The notes beneath the pieces are model-generated. The model searched no databases, was not told the origin of the DNA, and was given only the letters and a program-made list of their open reading frames with translations. From Cercis canadensis (taxonomy: Eukaryota > Streptophyta > Magnoliopsida > Fabales > Fabaceae), in the NCBI GenBank assembly GCA_003255065.1, contig QAOA01003736.1, positions 460,077 through 524,076 of the forward strand: a DNA stretch of 64,000 nucleotides, read 5' to 3'. Made by a program: the position numbers and the translations under genes. Below, one piece after another: positions 53,701 to 64,000 of this stretch; the stretch's first letter is position 1, and every line of letters starts with the position of its first letter.

Positions 53701-55164
53701 TGAAAAAAATGGCACATGGGAGCTCAAGAACTTACCTACAGGGAAGAAAATAGTTGGCTGTAAATGGGTGTTCACCATTAAATACAAAAGTGATGGAAGC
53801 ATAGACAGGTACAAAGCAAGGTTGGTTGCTAAGGGTTTTACTCAAACCTATGGGATAGACTATCAAGAAACGTTTGCACCTGTGGCCAAACTGAACACAA
53901 TAAGAGTTCTGTTATCCTTGGCTGCAAATTCAGATTGGCCACTCCACCAACTAGATGTGAAGAATGTCTTTCTCAATGGAAGGCTAAATGAAGAAGTTTA
54001 CATGGACATACCACCTGGTTTTGAAGGGCAGAAAGGAAAGGTGTGCAGATTAAAAAGGGCTTTCTATGGGCTGAAACAGTCTCCTAGAGCATGGTTCGAA
54101 AGGCTGACCCAAGTTGTGAAGAAAAGAGGGTACAATCAGGGCCAAACAGATCACACTATGTTTTTCAGACACTCAATAGACGGCAAAATCATCATCCTCA
54201 TTGTCTATGTGGATGACATGGTTATAACCGGTAATGATTTAGGAGAAATTCAACTCTTGAAGAGATATCTCAACACAGTATTTGAGCTAAAAGACCTAGG
54301 ACCCCTAAAATATTTCCTAGGAATTGAGGTAGCTCGAAGTCACACCGGTATTTCCATATCACAGAAAAAAAATATGTGCTGGATCTGTTACAAGAAACTG
54401 GTATGTTGGGCTGTAAACCAACTTATACACCTATGGAGCCTAATAAAAAACTAGGTGATGAGGATGTAGGCAGTGACATAGACAAAGGAAGGTACCAGCG
54501 CCTTGTTGGTAGATTAATTTACCTCTCTCACACAAGGCCAGATATTGCATTCCCTGTAAGTGTAATGAGCCAATTCATGCACTCTCTTAAAGAAGGGCAC
54601 TTGGAGGCAATCTACAAAATTTTGAGATATTTGAAAGGGACTCCTGGAAAGGGTCTATTTTTTAGAAGGGGAGGTCCAAGATGTGTTGAAATCTTCACTG
54701 ATGCAGATTGGGCAGGTTCTGTCATTGATAGGCGCTCAACCTCAGGGTATTGCACTTACATGTGGGGCAACCTTGTAACTTGGAGAAGCAAGAAACAATC
54801 TGTGGTTGCTCGAAGTACTGCTGAGGCTGAATATAGGGCCTTGGCTCATGGTGCATGTGAAGGTATTTGGCTAAAACGCATGTTAAGAGAGCTTCGGGTT
54901 CCTAGTTATATGCCTATAAAGCTCTACTGTGACAACAAAACTGCTGTGAGTATTGCTCACAATCCTGTCCATCATGATAGAACTAAGCATGTGGAGATAG
55001 ACAGACACTTCATCAAAGAAAAGATAGACAATGGTACTATTAATCTACAGTACCTACCCACAACACAACAAGTTGCAAATGTGCTTACCAAGAGTCTTCC
55101 TAAGCCTCAGTTTAATGCACTAACAAGCAAGCTGGGCATGATTAATATCTATGCCTCAGCTTGA
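50749..55164 (+). pseudogene. Copia unit 1 gag-pol, broken
   Basis: Domains in order: Gag ([29 protein letters not shown]), CCHC knuckle ([14 protein letters not shown]), aspartic protease ([11 protein letters not shown]), GAG-pre-integrase (MWHRRLGHP), integrase, reverse transcriptase (YVDDM) and RNase H (ADWAGSVIDRRSTSGYC). The frame is broken three times. One extra A in an A-run near 51502 shifts the frame between Gag body and knuckle, a TAG stop at 53666 replaces a Trp codon ahead of reverse transcriptase, and two extra As in an A-run near 54366 shift the frame before RNase H. The integrase second catalytic Asp reads Asn (RTNNGREY). The unit cannot make a full polyprotein. Confidence 0.93.
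53274..53333 (+). repeat. 30-bp in-frame repeat in copia unit 1
   Basis: Two units encoding [10 protein letters not shown] lie in the spacer between integrase and reverse transcriptase; unit 2 of the array has three. Confidence 0.85.
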
Positions 55165-55171
55165 GGGGGAG
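55161..55171 (+). other. Polypurine tract of copia unit 1
   Basis: GAGGGGGAG lies directly before the middle LTR, where plus-strand DNA synthesis is primed. Confidence 0.8.
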
Positions 55172-55412
55172 TGTTGGAATCCCGGAAGTTATGGGATTGA
55201 ATCAGGATTGACAATCAAGGAGAATGATTGACTTTCCATATATAGCTCATTTAATAGGATAGCTGTAAATCCCTTAGATTAAGCTGTATTTATTTGTAAT
55301 TTCCTAGATTAGGCTATTTCTGATTTTGAGGGATTGATTGGCTGTATCAAATCCCTATAAATTCACAGCTCCTTCACCATTTAGGTAAGGAAGCCAATAC
55401 AGAATTTCTACA
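55172..55412 (+). repeat. Copia LTR 2 (shared middle LTR)
   Basis: Same 241-bp length and ends as the outer LTRs. It serves as 3' LTR of unit 1 and 5' LTR of unit 2; no target duplication flanks it. Confidence 0.92.
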
Positions 55413-55424
55413 TGGTATCAGAGC
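55413..55424 (+). other. Primer-binding site of copia unit 2
   Basis: TGGTATCAGAGC directly after the middle LTR, identical to that of unit 1. Confidence 0.9.
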
Positions 55425-55480
55425 ACCGATCCATGAACATGGAGAATTCTGAAAAAACAACTTCTGAAGTTGTATCCTCC

Positions 55481-58400
55481 ATGGCAAACCCTTCGGTGAG
55501 TGAGAGTTCCTCTCTTATGAGCTCCTCACTTATCATCACCAACCACAAGTTAGATGGTAAAAATTTCCTCCACTGGTCTCAATCTGTTCTTATGGTGATT
55601 AGAGGCCGGGGAAAAATGGGCTACCTCACTGGAGAAGCCAGCAAGCCCAAAATTGATGATCCCACTTATGCAATGTGGGAACTCAACAATTCCATTGTGA
55701 TGTCATGGCTCATCAATTCGATGGAGCCTCACATCAGCAGAACCTACCTTCTTTTCAAGACAGCAAAAGCCATATGGGATGCTGTCAAGGAAAACTACTC
55801 TGATCTAGAGAATGCCTCCCAAGTTTTTGAGATCAAGATTAAACTCAAAGACACTCGGCAGGGCAACCTTGATGTCACCAGCTACTATAACTCTCTAAAG
55901 GTATTATGGCAGGAGCTGGATCTGTTTTATGAAGCAGATTGGGGAGATGTTGATGATCACATCAAGTTCAAAGCTCACCTTGATAAGGAACGCTTGTATG
56001 AGTTCCTAGCAGGTCTGCATAAGGATTTGGATGAGGTTCGTGGCAGAATCTTAGGGAGAAGACCTCTGCCTGCCATTGGAGAGGCATTTGCTGAGGTTAG
56101 GCGTGAAGAAAACAGAAGAAGGGTGATGTTAGGAGACAAGGATCCTAAAACTGGCCAAATAGAGGGTTCTGCCCTTTACACCAGAGGTTTTTCAGAGTCT
56201 AAATTCAAGATAGACAATGAAAACAAACAGAAAAAATATGGAGAAAGACCTGTATGCAGCCACTGCAAGAAGACTGGACATACCCGAGACACTTGTTTCC
56301 AACTCCATGGTGTTCCACCAGGTTGGAAGCCAAGGAACAAGAGAGAAGGGAAAGCTCATCAAGTTACCTATGAAGAATCCAGTGGAGAGGATGTTGCTAA
56401 TGTTCAGTTAACAAAGTCGCAGTTGGAGGTTCTACACCAGATCCTTGGCCATTCCTCATCTCCTATGTGCACCTTAGCTCTAAAAGGTACTGCTAATTCT
56501 GTTTCTACCCCTGACCTAGAACAATCAGCTCCTTGGATATTTGATTCAGGAGCCTCAGATCATATGACAGGTAACTCATCTCTATTTTCTGCTTATACCC
56601 CTTGCAAACATGATTTTCGGGTAAGAGTAGCAGATGGTACCAGATCCCCTGTTGCTGGTTTTGGGACAATTAAATTGACTGATAATCTTGTTCTCAAATC
56701 TGTTCTCCATGTCCCAAACCTGTCTTGTAACCTAATATCCATTAGCAAACTGACTAGGGATACTAAATGCCGTGTTAATTTCACCTCTAATTGCTGTGTT
56801 ATACAGGAGCAGATCTCGGGGAAGATGATTGGCAGTGCTAGTATGGCTGATGGACTCTACTTTTGGAACAAGCATGCTTCTTTGAATAAACAAGCATTGA
56901 CCGTCAATGTGTCCAATGTCTCTAATTCTAGTCAAATTATGATGTGGCATCGTAGGTTAGGTCACCCCAACTTCTTGTATCTCAAAAGTTTGTTTCCAAA
57001 CTTATTTATTAATGAGAATCCTAGTTCTTTTTCTTGTGAGATTTGTCAATTAGCAAAAAATACCCGAGCATCCTATGCTGCAAAACCCTACATTGCTTCT
57101 CGCCCATTTGCACTCATTCATAGTGATATTTGGGGAGCCTCCCGAGTTAAAAATATTTCAGGTGCTAGGTGGTTTATCACCTTTATAGATGATCACACAC
57201 GGGTATGCTGGGTATATCTCCTAAGGGAAAAATCTGAAGCCTCTCACACCTTCAAAAACTTCCACTCTATGGTCCAAAATCAGTTCCACACCAATATTCA
57301 AACCTTAAGGACTGATAATGGCAGGGAGTATTTTAATTCTGTCTTAGGGGAATATCTTACATCCCATGGTATAATTCATGAGAGTTCTTGTGCCCATACC
57401 CCCCAACAAAATGGGATTTCTGAGAGAAAAAACCGCCACCTCCTAGAAGTCACTAGGTCCCTTATGTTTACCATGAATGTACCAAACTATCTATGGGGAG
57501 AGGCAGTTTTAACTGCAGCCTATCTCATAAACCGAATGCCATCCAAAGTTCTTAACCTTCATACACCACTCTCGGTTTTCCAAAAGAACTTTCCTCACTA
57601 TAGGTTTTCCTCTCTAACTCCAAAAATATTTGGGTGTAAGGCCTTTGTTCACTCTCATTTTCCCGGACTGTCTAAACTTGATCCTAGGGCACATAGGTGT
57701 GTGTTTGTTGGGTACTCACCTACTCAAAAGGGATATAAATGCTATTCTCCCACTCTCAAACGCCTATTTGTGTCCAAAGATGTCTCCTTTTTTGAAACTG
57801 ACCCTTACTTTCCCCCCTCTCAACTTCAGGGGGAGAATATAGGTGAAGTTGAGTGTAGGGAAATCAATTTTGAACCTGAATCTACACCTACTGATCCTGT
57901 ACAGACAGAACTGAAATCTGGACCTATAACCCTGCATTCTGACCCTACACCCTTACCTATCTCATACCCAAGTGTGGATCCCATGCCTCCTAAAAATAGT
58001 CAACCAGAACCTGAACCTGTGACAATACCAGAACCAGAACCTGAACCTGTGACAATACCAGAACCTGAACCTGAACCTGTGACAATACCAGAAACTGAAC
58101 AACCAAAAATGCTTGTTTATTCAAGAAGGAATCCTTCTTCAAAGGGAGATAAGTTAGACAAACAGCAAGGCCAAGAATCTGAGCCAAATATCTGCTCCAG
58201 CAGCACTAAGAGTCCTGCCAAACCAGCTCAGAACCATACAGAGCCACAGCAGAACCTTGAAGACTTCCCAATTGCCATTAGAAAAGGGGTAAGAACATGT
58301 ACAAAACATCCTATCTCTAAATTTGTTTCATTGGAAAATTTATCCCCTGGATTTCGTGCCTTTTCTGCTCATCTTTCCAAAACAGAAATTCCTAAAAATA

Positions 58401-59922
58401 TAGATGAGGCCCTTTCCAAACCAGAATGGAAGAAAGCTGTCTTAGAGGAGATGAATGCCCTTGAAAAAAATGGCACATGGGAGCTCAAGAACCTACCTAC
58501 GGGGAAGAAAACAGTTGGCTGTAAATGGGTGTTCACCATTAAATACAAAAGTGATGGAAGCATAGACAGGTACAAAGCAAGGTTGGTTGCTAAGGGTTTT
58601 ACTCAAACCTATGGGATAGACTATCAAGAAACGTTTGCACATGTGGCCAAACTTAACACAATAAGAGTTCTGTTATCCTTGGCTGCAAATTCAGATTGGC
58701 CACTCCACCAACTAGATGTGAAGAATGCATTTCTCAATGGAAGGCTAAATGAAGAAGTTTACATGGACATATCACCTGGTTTTGAAGGGCAGAAAGGAAA
58801 GGTGTGCAGATTAAAAAGGGCTATCTATGGGCTGAAACAGTCTCCTAGAGCATGATTCGAAAGGCTGACCCAAGTTGTGAAGAAAAGAGGGTACAATCAG
58901 GGCCAAACATATCACACTATGTTTTTCAGACACTCAATAGACGGCAAAATCACCATCCTCATTGTCTATGTGGATGACATGGTTATAACCGATAATGATT
59001 TAGGAAAAATTCAACTCTTGAAGAGATATCTCAGCACAACATTTGAGCTAAAAGACCTAGGACCCCTAAAATATTTCCTAGGAATGGAGGTAGCTCGAAG
59101 TCACACCGGTATTTCCATATCACAGAAAAAATATGTGCTGGATCTGTTACAAGAAACTGGTATGTTGGGCTGTAAACCAGCTGATACACCTATGGAGCCT
59201 AATAAAAAACTAGGTGATGAGGATGTAGGCAGTGACATAGACAAGGGAAGGTACCAGCGCCTTGTTGGTAGATTAATTACCTCTCTCACACAATGCCAGA
59301 TATTGCATTCCCTGTAAGTGTAGTGAGCCAATTCATGCACTCTCCTAAAGAAGGGCACTTGGAGGCAATCTACAGAATTTTAAGATATTTGAAAGGGACT
59401 CCTGGAAAGGGTCTATTTTTTAGAAGGGGAGGTCCAAGATGTGTTGAAATTTTCACTGATGCAGATTGGGCAGGTTCTGTCATTGATAGGCGCTCAACCT
59501 CAGGGTATTGCACTTACATGTAGGGCAACCTTGTAACTTGGAGAAGCAAGAAACAATCTGTGGTTGCTCGAAGTACTGCTGAGGCTGAATATAGGGCCTT
59601 GGCTCATGGTGTATGTGAAGGTATTTGGCTAAAACGCATGTTAAGAGAGCTTCAGGTTCCTAGTTATATGCCTATAAAGCTCTACTGTGACAACAAAGCT
59701 GCTGTGAGTATTGCTCACAATCATGTCCATCATGATAGAACTAAGCATGTGAAAATAGACAGACACTTCATCAAAGAAAAGATAGACAATGGTACTATTA
59801 ATCTACGGTACCTACCCACAGCACAACAAGTTGCAGATGTGGTTACCAAGAGTCTTCCTAAGCCTCGGTTTAATGCACTAACAAGCAAGCTGGGCATGAT
59901 TAATATCTATGCCTCAGCTTGA
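55481..59922 (+). pseudogene. Copia unit 2 gag-pol, broken in reverse transcriptase and RNase H
   Basis: One open frame of more than 1,100 codons spans Gag, CCHC knuckle, protease ([11 protein letters not shown]), GAG-pre-integrase, integrase with RTDNGREY intact, and the first part of reverse transcriptase. It ends at a TGA at 58853 that replaces a Trp codon of unit 1. Further breaks follow: a one-base loss near 59278 (TTAATTACC against TTAATTTACC in unit 1) and a TAG at 59521 replacing Trp in RNase H. The start at 55481 (MANPSVSES) matches unit 1; in-frame Met codons also occur upstream, from within the primer-binding site. Gag, protease and integrase of this unit look undamaged by eye. Confidence 0.93.
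58004..58093 (+). repeat. 30-bp in-frame repeat in copia unit 2
   Basis: Three units encoding [10 protein letters not shown] in the same spacer where unit 1 has two. Confidence 0.85.
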
Positions 59923-59929
59923 GGGGGAA
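59920..59929 (+). other. Polypurine tract of copia unit 2
   Basis: TGAGGGGGAA immediately before the right LTR; the final base differs from unit 1 (A in place of G). Confidence 0.8.
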
Positions 59930-60170
59930 TGTTTGAATCCCGGAAGTTATGGAATTGAATCAGGATTGACAATCAAGGAGAATGATTGACTTTCCATATA
60001 TAGCTCATTTAATAGAATAGCTGTAAATCCCTTAGATTAAGCTGTATTTATTTGTAATTTCCTAGATTAGACTATTTCTGATTTTGAGGGATTGATTGGT
60101 TGTATCAAATCCCTATAAATTCACAGCTCCTTCACCATTTAGGTAAGGAAGCCAATACAGAATTTCTACA
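59930..60170 (+). repeat. Copia LTR 3 (3' outer)
   Basis: Begins TGTTTGAATCCCGG and ends TTTCTACA, followed by the second TAGAT. Differs from the middle LTR at about five positions. Confidence 0.92.
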
Positions 60171-60427
60171 TAGATTCCAGCATTCTGGGTAAGCAAGATA
60201 TTCAAAATCAGCTCATTATATTTAGAGAAGAAAAGTAAGAGCAAAATGAGAACGATCATGGAGACATGTACAATCTATGTTAGTTTTACTATTTATATTT
60301 GGGAACAGACATCTAACGCTGTACATATCCAGATCTAACACTAAACTCTGATAATATTAAATTAAAAAATTACAAAGAATTTTGGCTGACACAACACAAA
60401 ATTAATTCCAAAAGGCACAGATGCTGC

Positions 60428-63400
60428 TTAGTAAAGCTTTATTCTGGTCTCAATAGGGCTCCTACAGATTGGGCATGACTGAAGATCTTGTCCGCATTCA
60501 CAACATGTCTGCCACACAAGACAAAAAACAGAAGTTGGAACATGCATTTTCCTGATCCCTGGTCTTTCTCTAAAACATATGGGGAGAAGAATTTGATGAA
60601 TTGTATTTTACCTGATGCCCACATCCAAAGGCCATGTCTTTTGTATTGCTCAGACATATAGGGCAAAGCTGCATAAGACCAACTTATTTTGTTAATAATA
60701 GATGTTTTATCAGAAAGAACTTCTTAATTGTAAAAAAAAATAAACCTTGAAAACAAAGGTTTATGATAAGAACATTTTAAAATTCAGTCACTCTTAAACA
60801 TAGGAAATTCAAAAGAAGAAATAAAAGGTAATTTGAGGAAAAAAATTACGCAGCTAAACTCTAAATAAAATGTCTGCTTAACCACTCAAACACTTTGGCA
60901 TTAGACCAAGTATTAAGTTGTAACCATAAATCACAAAGTTTCTCAAAACGATAGATCCATAGCAGCTTTTTTCAAAAAAAGCAGGTACTTTAAATTCAGC
61001 TCAGTACATAAACTAAAGGAATTCAGACAATTGAGGCAAGTAACACTTTTTTTTTTCCAATTATTTCGTGACCCACATTACTGGACATCCTACATTGTTC
61101 TTGGTCGTGTAACATAAATTGGTCACTGACATGATTTCTAAGACAGAATATGGGATGGGTTTATAAAAGTTTCCAGTAGATGAGCTATGTTCTTGGATGG
61201 CTGAGTTAGCAATATATGTTCTATTACAAGAGTAAATAACTCAACTGAGGCATGTGAAGATAATACTTAATGAAAGCTAGATTAGCATAAGATAAGAAAC
61301 ATAAATAATATCATTGCCACACAATTCTAAGCAATTCCCTAATATATTCTAACTTAGGGTGTTCCCTAATACATTTTATTTGAAGGACTTTGTACCTGAT
61401 TGTCATAAGTGGAACTTGGGGCAGGAGGAGCTGTGCTAACCGGGCTGCTGTCACCATGATAAGAAGGAACACTTTGTGCAAAACTAGTAGCACGAGAAGG
61501 TTTTGAAGCGCCAAAAGATGGAGCACCATATACGGGTGGTGGGAGAGGAACTCTCTGAGGAGCATTGGCCTTCCGACTACTACATAAGCAATAAGTACAA
61601 ATGACAAACAAAAGAAAATTGTCAGAAGATGAACTTGAGAAACTTGAACCAAAAGAAACATTGAAGAACCAAATACCTACCCCAGTAGATTACCCTCTAA
61701 TGCTGCCTTATACTGAGAAGGAATTTCCATCAAAGCTCCAAGAGCAAATGCTGCCTCTTTTCGTGAAAGGGGAATATTCTTTGACATAATCTCGGTGAAA
61801 TTCACAAACTAAAGAGGAAAAAAGTCAAACCCACAATAGATTATTGGATCAGTTTCCGGTAACAATATTTGAACAAAAATACTAACGAAATTCTGAGAGC
61901 CCCTCAACAATTACCTGGAAATTATCGAAGTCACGAGCTGGTATATTGTCATCAAATTCCTTCATCATGTCCCAAGGTCCATCCCCAACCCCAACCAATA
62001 TGATTGAAAGAGGGAATTTGCTGTGATAAAGAGGCATATAAGACAACAGATATTTGAACAAATAAAATTTTTTGGGCAGAACCAACTATACCATAATCAC
62101 CTGGCTTCAACAATAGCATCCACTGTCTTCTGCTCCTGTGGACTTAACCTACCATGTTCGGTGTCAACACTTCTTGTTACCTAAGGAAAATATCACTGTT
62201 GGTGAGACTTCACTTTGTAGAAAAACATTACAACCATTGGAAGTAAGACCCACCCCATTGCATGGCAACAATGACCATACATAGAATTAAAGCATGAAAG
62301 GAGTTTTCCATATATCCACAAATAACAGACCTATATTTTCTATACGTGTGAAAGCACAGTGCACAAATGAAGTCAAGAAAAGTCCAGTCCCAAGAAGAAT
62401 AGACAAACAAATAAACAAACAGATAATCAGGAGGCAAATGAATCACAGCTACTCGCAGAAGGTGATTTTACACAAACTAGTATTAGTTGTCATAACTTTC
62501 AAAAAGACCCATGCCTTCACCATAAACCTATCATGCAAGTCAAGCTCAAAGCAGGTGGCATACCAGACAGTTAACGAACTCCTAAAAGAGGCTAATTCCT
62601 CCCAGCCATGTGATATTGCCATCATATATCATGCACTAAATAATGTGAGAGAAGTACTATACTGAAAACCCAACTAAAGACACAATCTAAGAGAGCCTAG
62701 TAACCAGAATGAGACAGACAGATGATTGCAAGATGCATGCAATTAATGAAGGATAAGCTCATTATATATGTTAGGATTTCTATTGGTGAGTGCATTTCCC
62801 TATCAAGCTATATTTCCTGTTATGTGCTTTCCAATGGCTAAAAATGCAGTGTTCAAATCTGATCCCCTTATACACTTTTTCATAACTCATCTCTTTCTCA
62901 AATGCATGTAACTCAAGTAAACTGCAGTCAACCTTTAGTAAGGAAACAATAACACATGGTTGTGTATTTCAGATTAGCATTAGAGAACCAATAATCTTAA
63001 CTATTATAAGTCTTCCAATTCTTTTCGCAGGAATTTTTCAAAAAATTACATCAAGCTCCCTTTAATAAAATTCTACACCCACTCAAATAAAATAACTTCA
63101 GATTTGTGTCTGCTGACTTGTGAATGTGTGTTAGAGGATAATGCTTGTTACAATTTGTACACAAGCAGTAGTATTAGTCACAATTCCCACTCATAGTTGT
63201 GATTCAGCTATTACATCTCAATTCATTTACTAGATTACTTGAATACTTGTATTTGTGACTACAATTGATTATACATGGAAATTTTGATGGTTTCTAGAAT
63301 TTTCTAATAACATATGTTACATGAGAATTAGATATGTAGTAATTACATGAGCAGGTTACAAATGCTTATTTAATGCCAGAGGGGGAAATGGCTCCCTCAG

Positions 63401-64000
63401 GTTCCAAGAAGCCACTTCCTGAACTATACATATGAAATATGATAAAAGGATATCACATGCATAATCCCTCTTTTGAGGCAAACTGATTCCATTTAATTAC
63501 TCCAGAAGCAGTCCTAGTTCTCATGCTTTATTCAGTTTAATAAAAATTCATGCATTAAGTGTAAAAAATGCAGTGGACCAAAATATGGCGACTGACAGAT
63601 TCATAATCCAACTACTTTTGTCTCATATAATACAAGCGGAATGGAGGAGAGAGGATGAATCCAAGCCAATCTTGCAAACCAAGTTATTTACCAAACTAAA
63701 TTTTAACCAAGTTATACTGGACATTGAGTACCTGGCCATCTGCAATTATCACCAAAACATGGTACTGGCCACCACTCTGCTCAACAATAGTCATGGCCAT
63801 TTCAATTATTGGTGCAAATGAAGTAGGTCCTGAAATAGTAACCATAAGTTCTATTAGCTTAATATTAACACATCTCTAATGAAAATCAGAATATCTATGA
63901 GAAGAAAATGACAAGTACTAAAAATATAACCTGCAAGTCGAAGATTAGGAACAATTTCCCTATACCGAGTCAACACTTCTTCAAATCCATTGCAAAATCT
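60428..64000 (-). CDS. E3 ubiquitin ligase RGLG-type (copine/vWA plus RING), 3' part
   Basis: Eight exons are visible on the minus strand: from beyond 64000 to 63931, then 63829-63732, 62180-62101, 62020-61915, 61808-61681, 61579-61396, 60668-60612 and 60508-60428, giving about 267 C-terminal residues; the N-terminus lies outside the window. The copine/vWA domain is seen in [35 protein letters not shown] and [21 protein letters not shown] Pro/Ser-rich linker ([14 protein letters not shown]) leads to a C-terminal RING finger: [23 protein letters not shown], with all C3HC4 ligands present. RGLG proteins are membrane-linked RING ligases acting in hormone and drought signalling in Arabidopsis; the same is inferred. 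A copia array ends about 250 bp past its stop codon. Confidence 0.92.
62181..63731 (-). other. Long intron of the RGLG-type gene
   Basis: A 1.55-kb intron between exons encoding IIADGQ and [10 protein letters not shown], with GT donor and AG acceptor. Short frames inside it are not supported as genes. Confidence 0.75.

Larger units (their letters stand above)
50428..60175 (+). mobile_element. Tandem Ty1/copia array: LTR-internal-LTR-internal-LTR with TAGAT target duplication
   Basis: Three LTRs of 241 bp (50433-50673, 55172-55412, 59930-60170) separate two complete gag-pol internal regions in the same orientation. TAGAT occurs at 50428-50432 and 60171-60175, so the whole array is flanked by one 5-bp target duplication; no separate duplication flanks the middle LTR. 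This is the product expected from unequal crossing-over between LTRs of an element pair, or from insertion of a tandem. The LTRs differ at only a handful of positions, so the array is young. Each unit has a primer-binding site TGGTATCAGAGC directly after the LTR and a GAGGGGGA-type purine tract before the next LTR. Confidence 0.95.

Noticed and set aside
50428..60175. Single nested insertion of one copia element into another
   Set aside because: Nesting would interrupt one element and leave a second target duplication. Here both units are complete, in order, and share the middle LTR.
62294..62665. 123-codon open frame on the plus strand
   Set aside because: It lies antisense within the long intron of the RGLG-type gene, with no homology or upstream signals noticed.

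Overview
The window is nuclear DNA of a flowering plant. Genes are split by short GT-AG introns with T-rich acceptors, intergenic DNA is AT-rich, there is a nuclear-type tRNA-Thr gene, and all transposon classes are plant types. The gene set (sieve-element occlusion protein, CYP724-type P450, RAB2, RGLG ubiquitin ligase) says eudicot. The overall protein character resembles papilionoid legumes such as soybean, but that is my inference from memory and was not tested by a search.

Layout. 1-6 kb: a mitoribosomal mS38/COX24-type gene, a tRNA-Thr(UGU) gene and a complete seven-exon SEO gene, all on the minus strand. 6-8.7 kb: AT-rich spacer with a hairpin (MITE-like) element and a probable hAT-type relic. 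8.7-15.7 kb: an eight-exon plus-strand gene for a NET-domain protein without a bromodomain, which needs a GC-AG intron. 16-17.3 kb: a two-exon methyltransferase-fold gene (minus). 17.3-22.4 kb: a gene desert holding a well-bounded Mutator-like element (9-bp target duplication, long inverted ends, degenerate telomere-like interior). 22.5-25.2 kb: an intact CYP724-type P450 (plus). 26.2-29.6 kb: 20S proteasome subunit beta-2/PBB (plus). 31.3-34.4 kb: RAB2/RABB1 GTPase (plus). 35.4-38.3 kb: ABT1/ESF2-type RRM protein (minus), with a tRNA-derived SINE in one intron. 39.7-46.1 kb: a 13-exon At4g35850-like PPR protein (minus). 47.6-48.0 kb: a small single-exon gene for a basic plant protein of unknown function. 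50.4-60.2 kb: two Ty1/copia elements in tandem sharing the middle LTR (LTR-internal-LTR-internal-LTR), flanked as one unit by a TAGAT duplication. 60.4-64 kb: the 3' part of an RGLG-type RING/copine ubiquitin ligase gene, which runs off the right edge.

The genes are individually regulated housekeeping or tissue genes and do not form an operon or a pathway cluster. Several of them (mS38, the PPR protein, probably the methyltransferase) serve organelles, and three promoters carry clusters of TGGGCC/TGGGCT (site II) motifs. Three single-N positions (9860, 29113, 49096) each sit between duplicated flanks and look like unmerged contig joins. I found no convincing new biological system. The most informative structures are the tandem copia array, the Mutator-like element and the GC-AG intron. 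Exon limits below were joined by hand from frame continuity and splice signals; none rests on transcript data.
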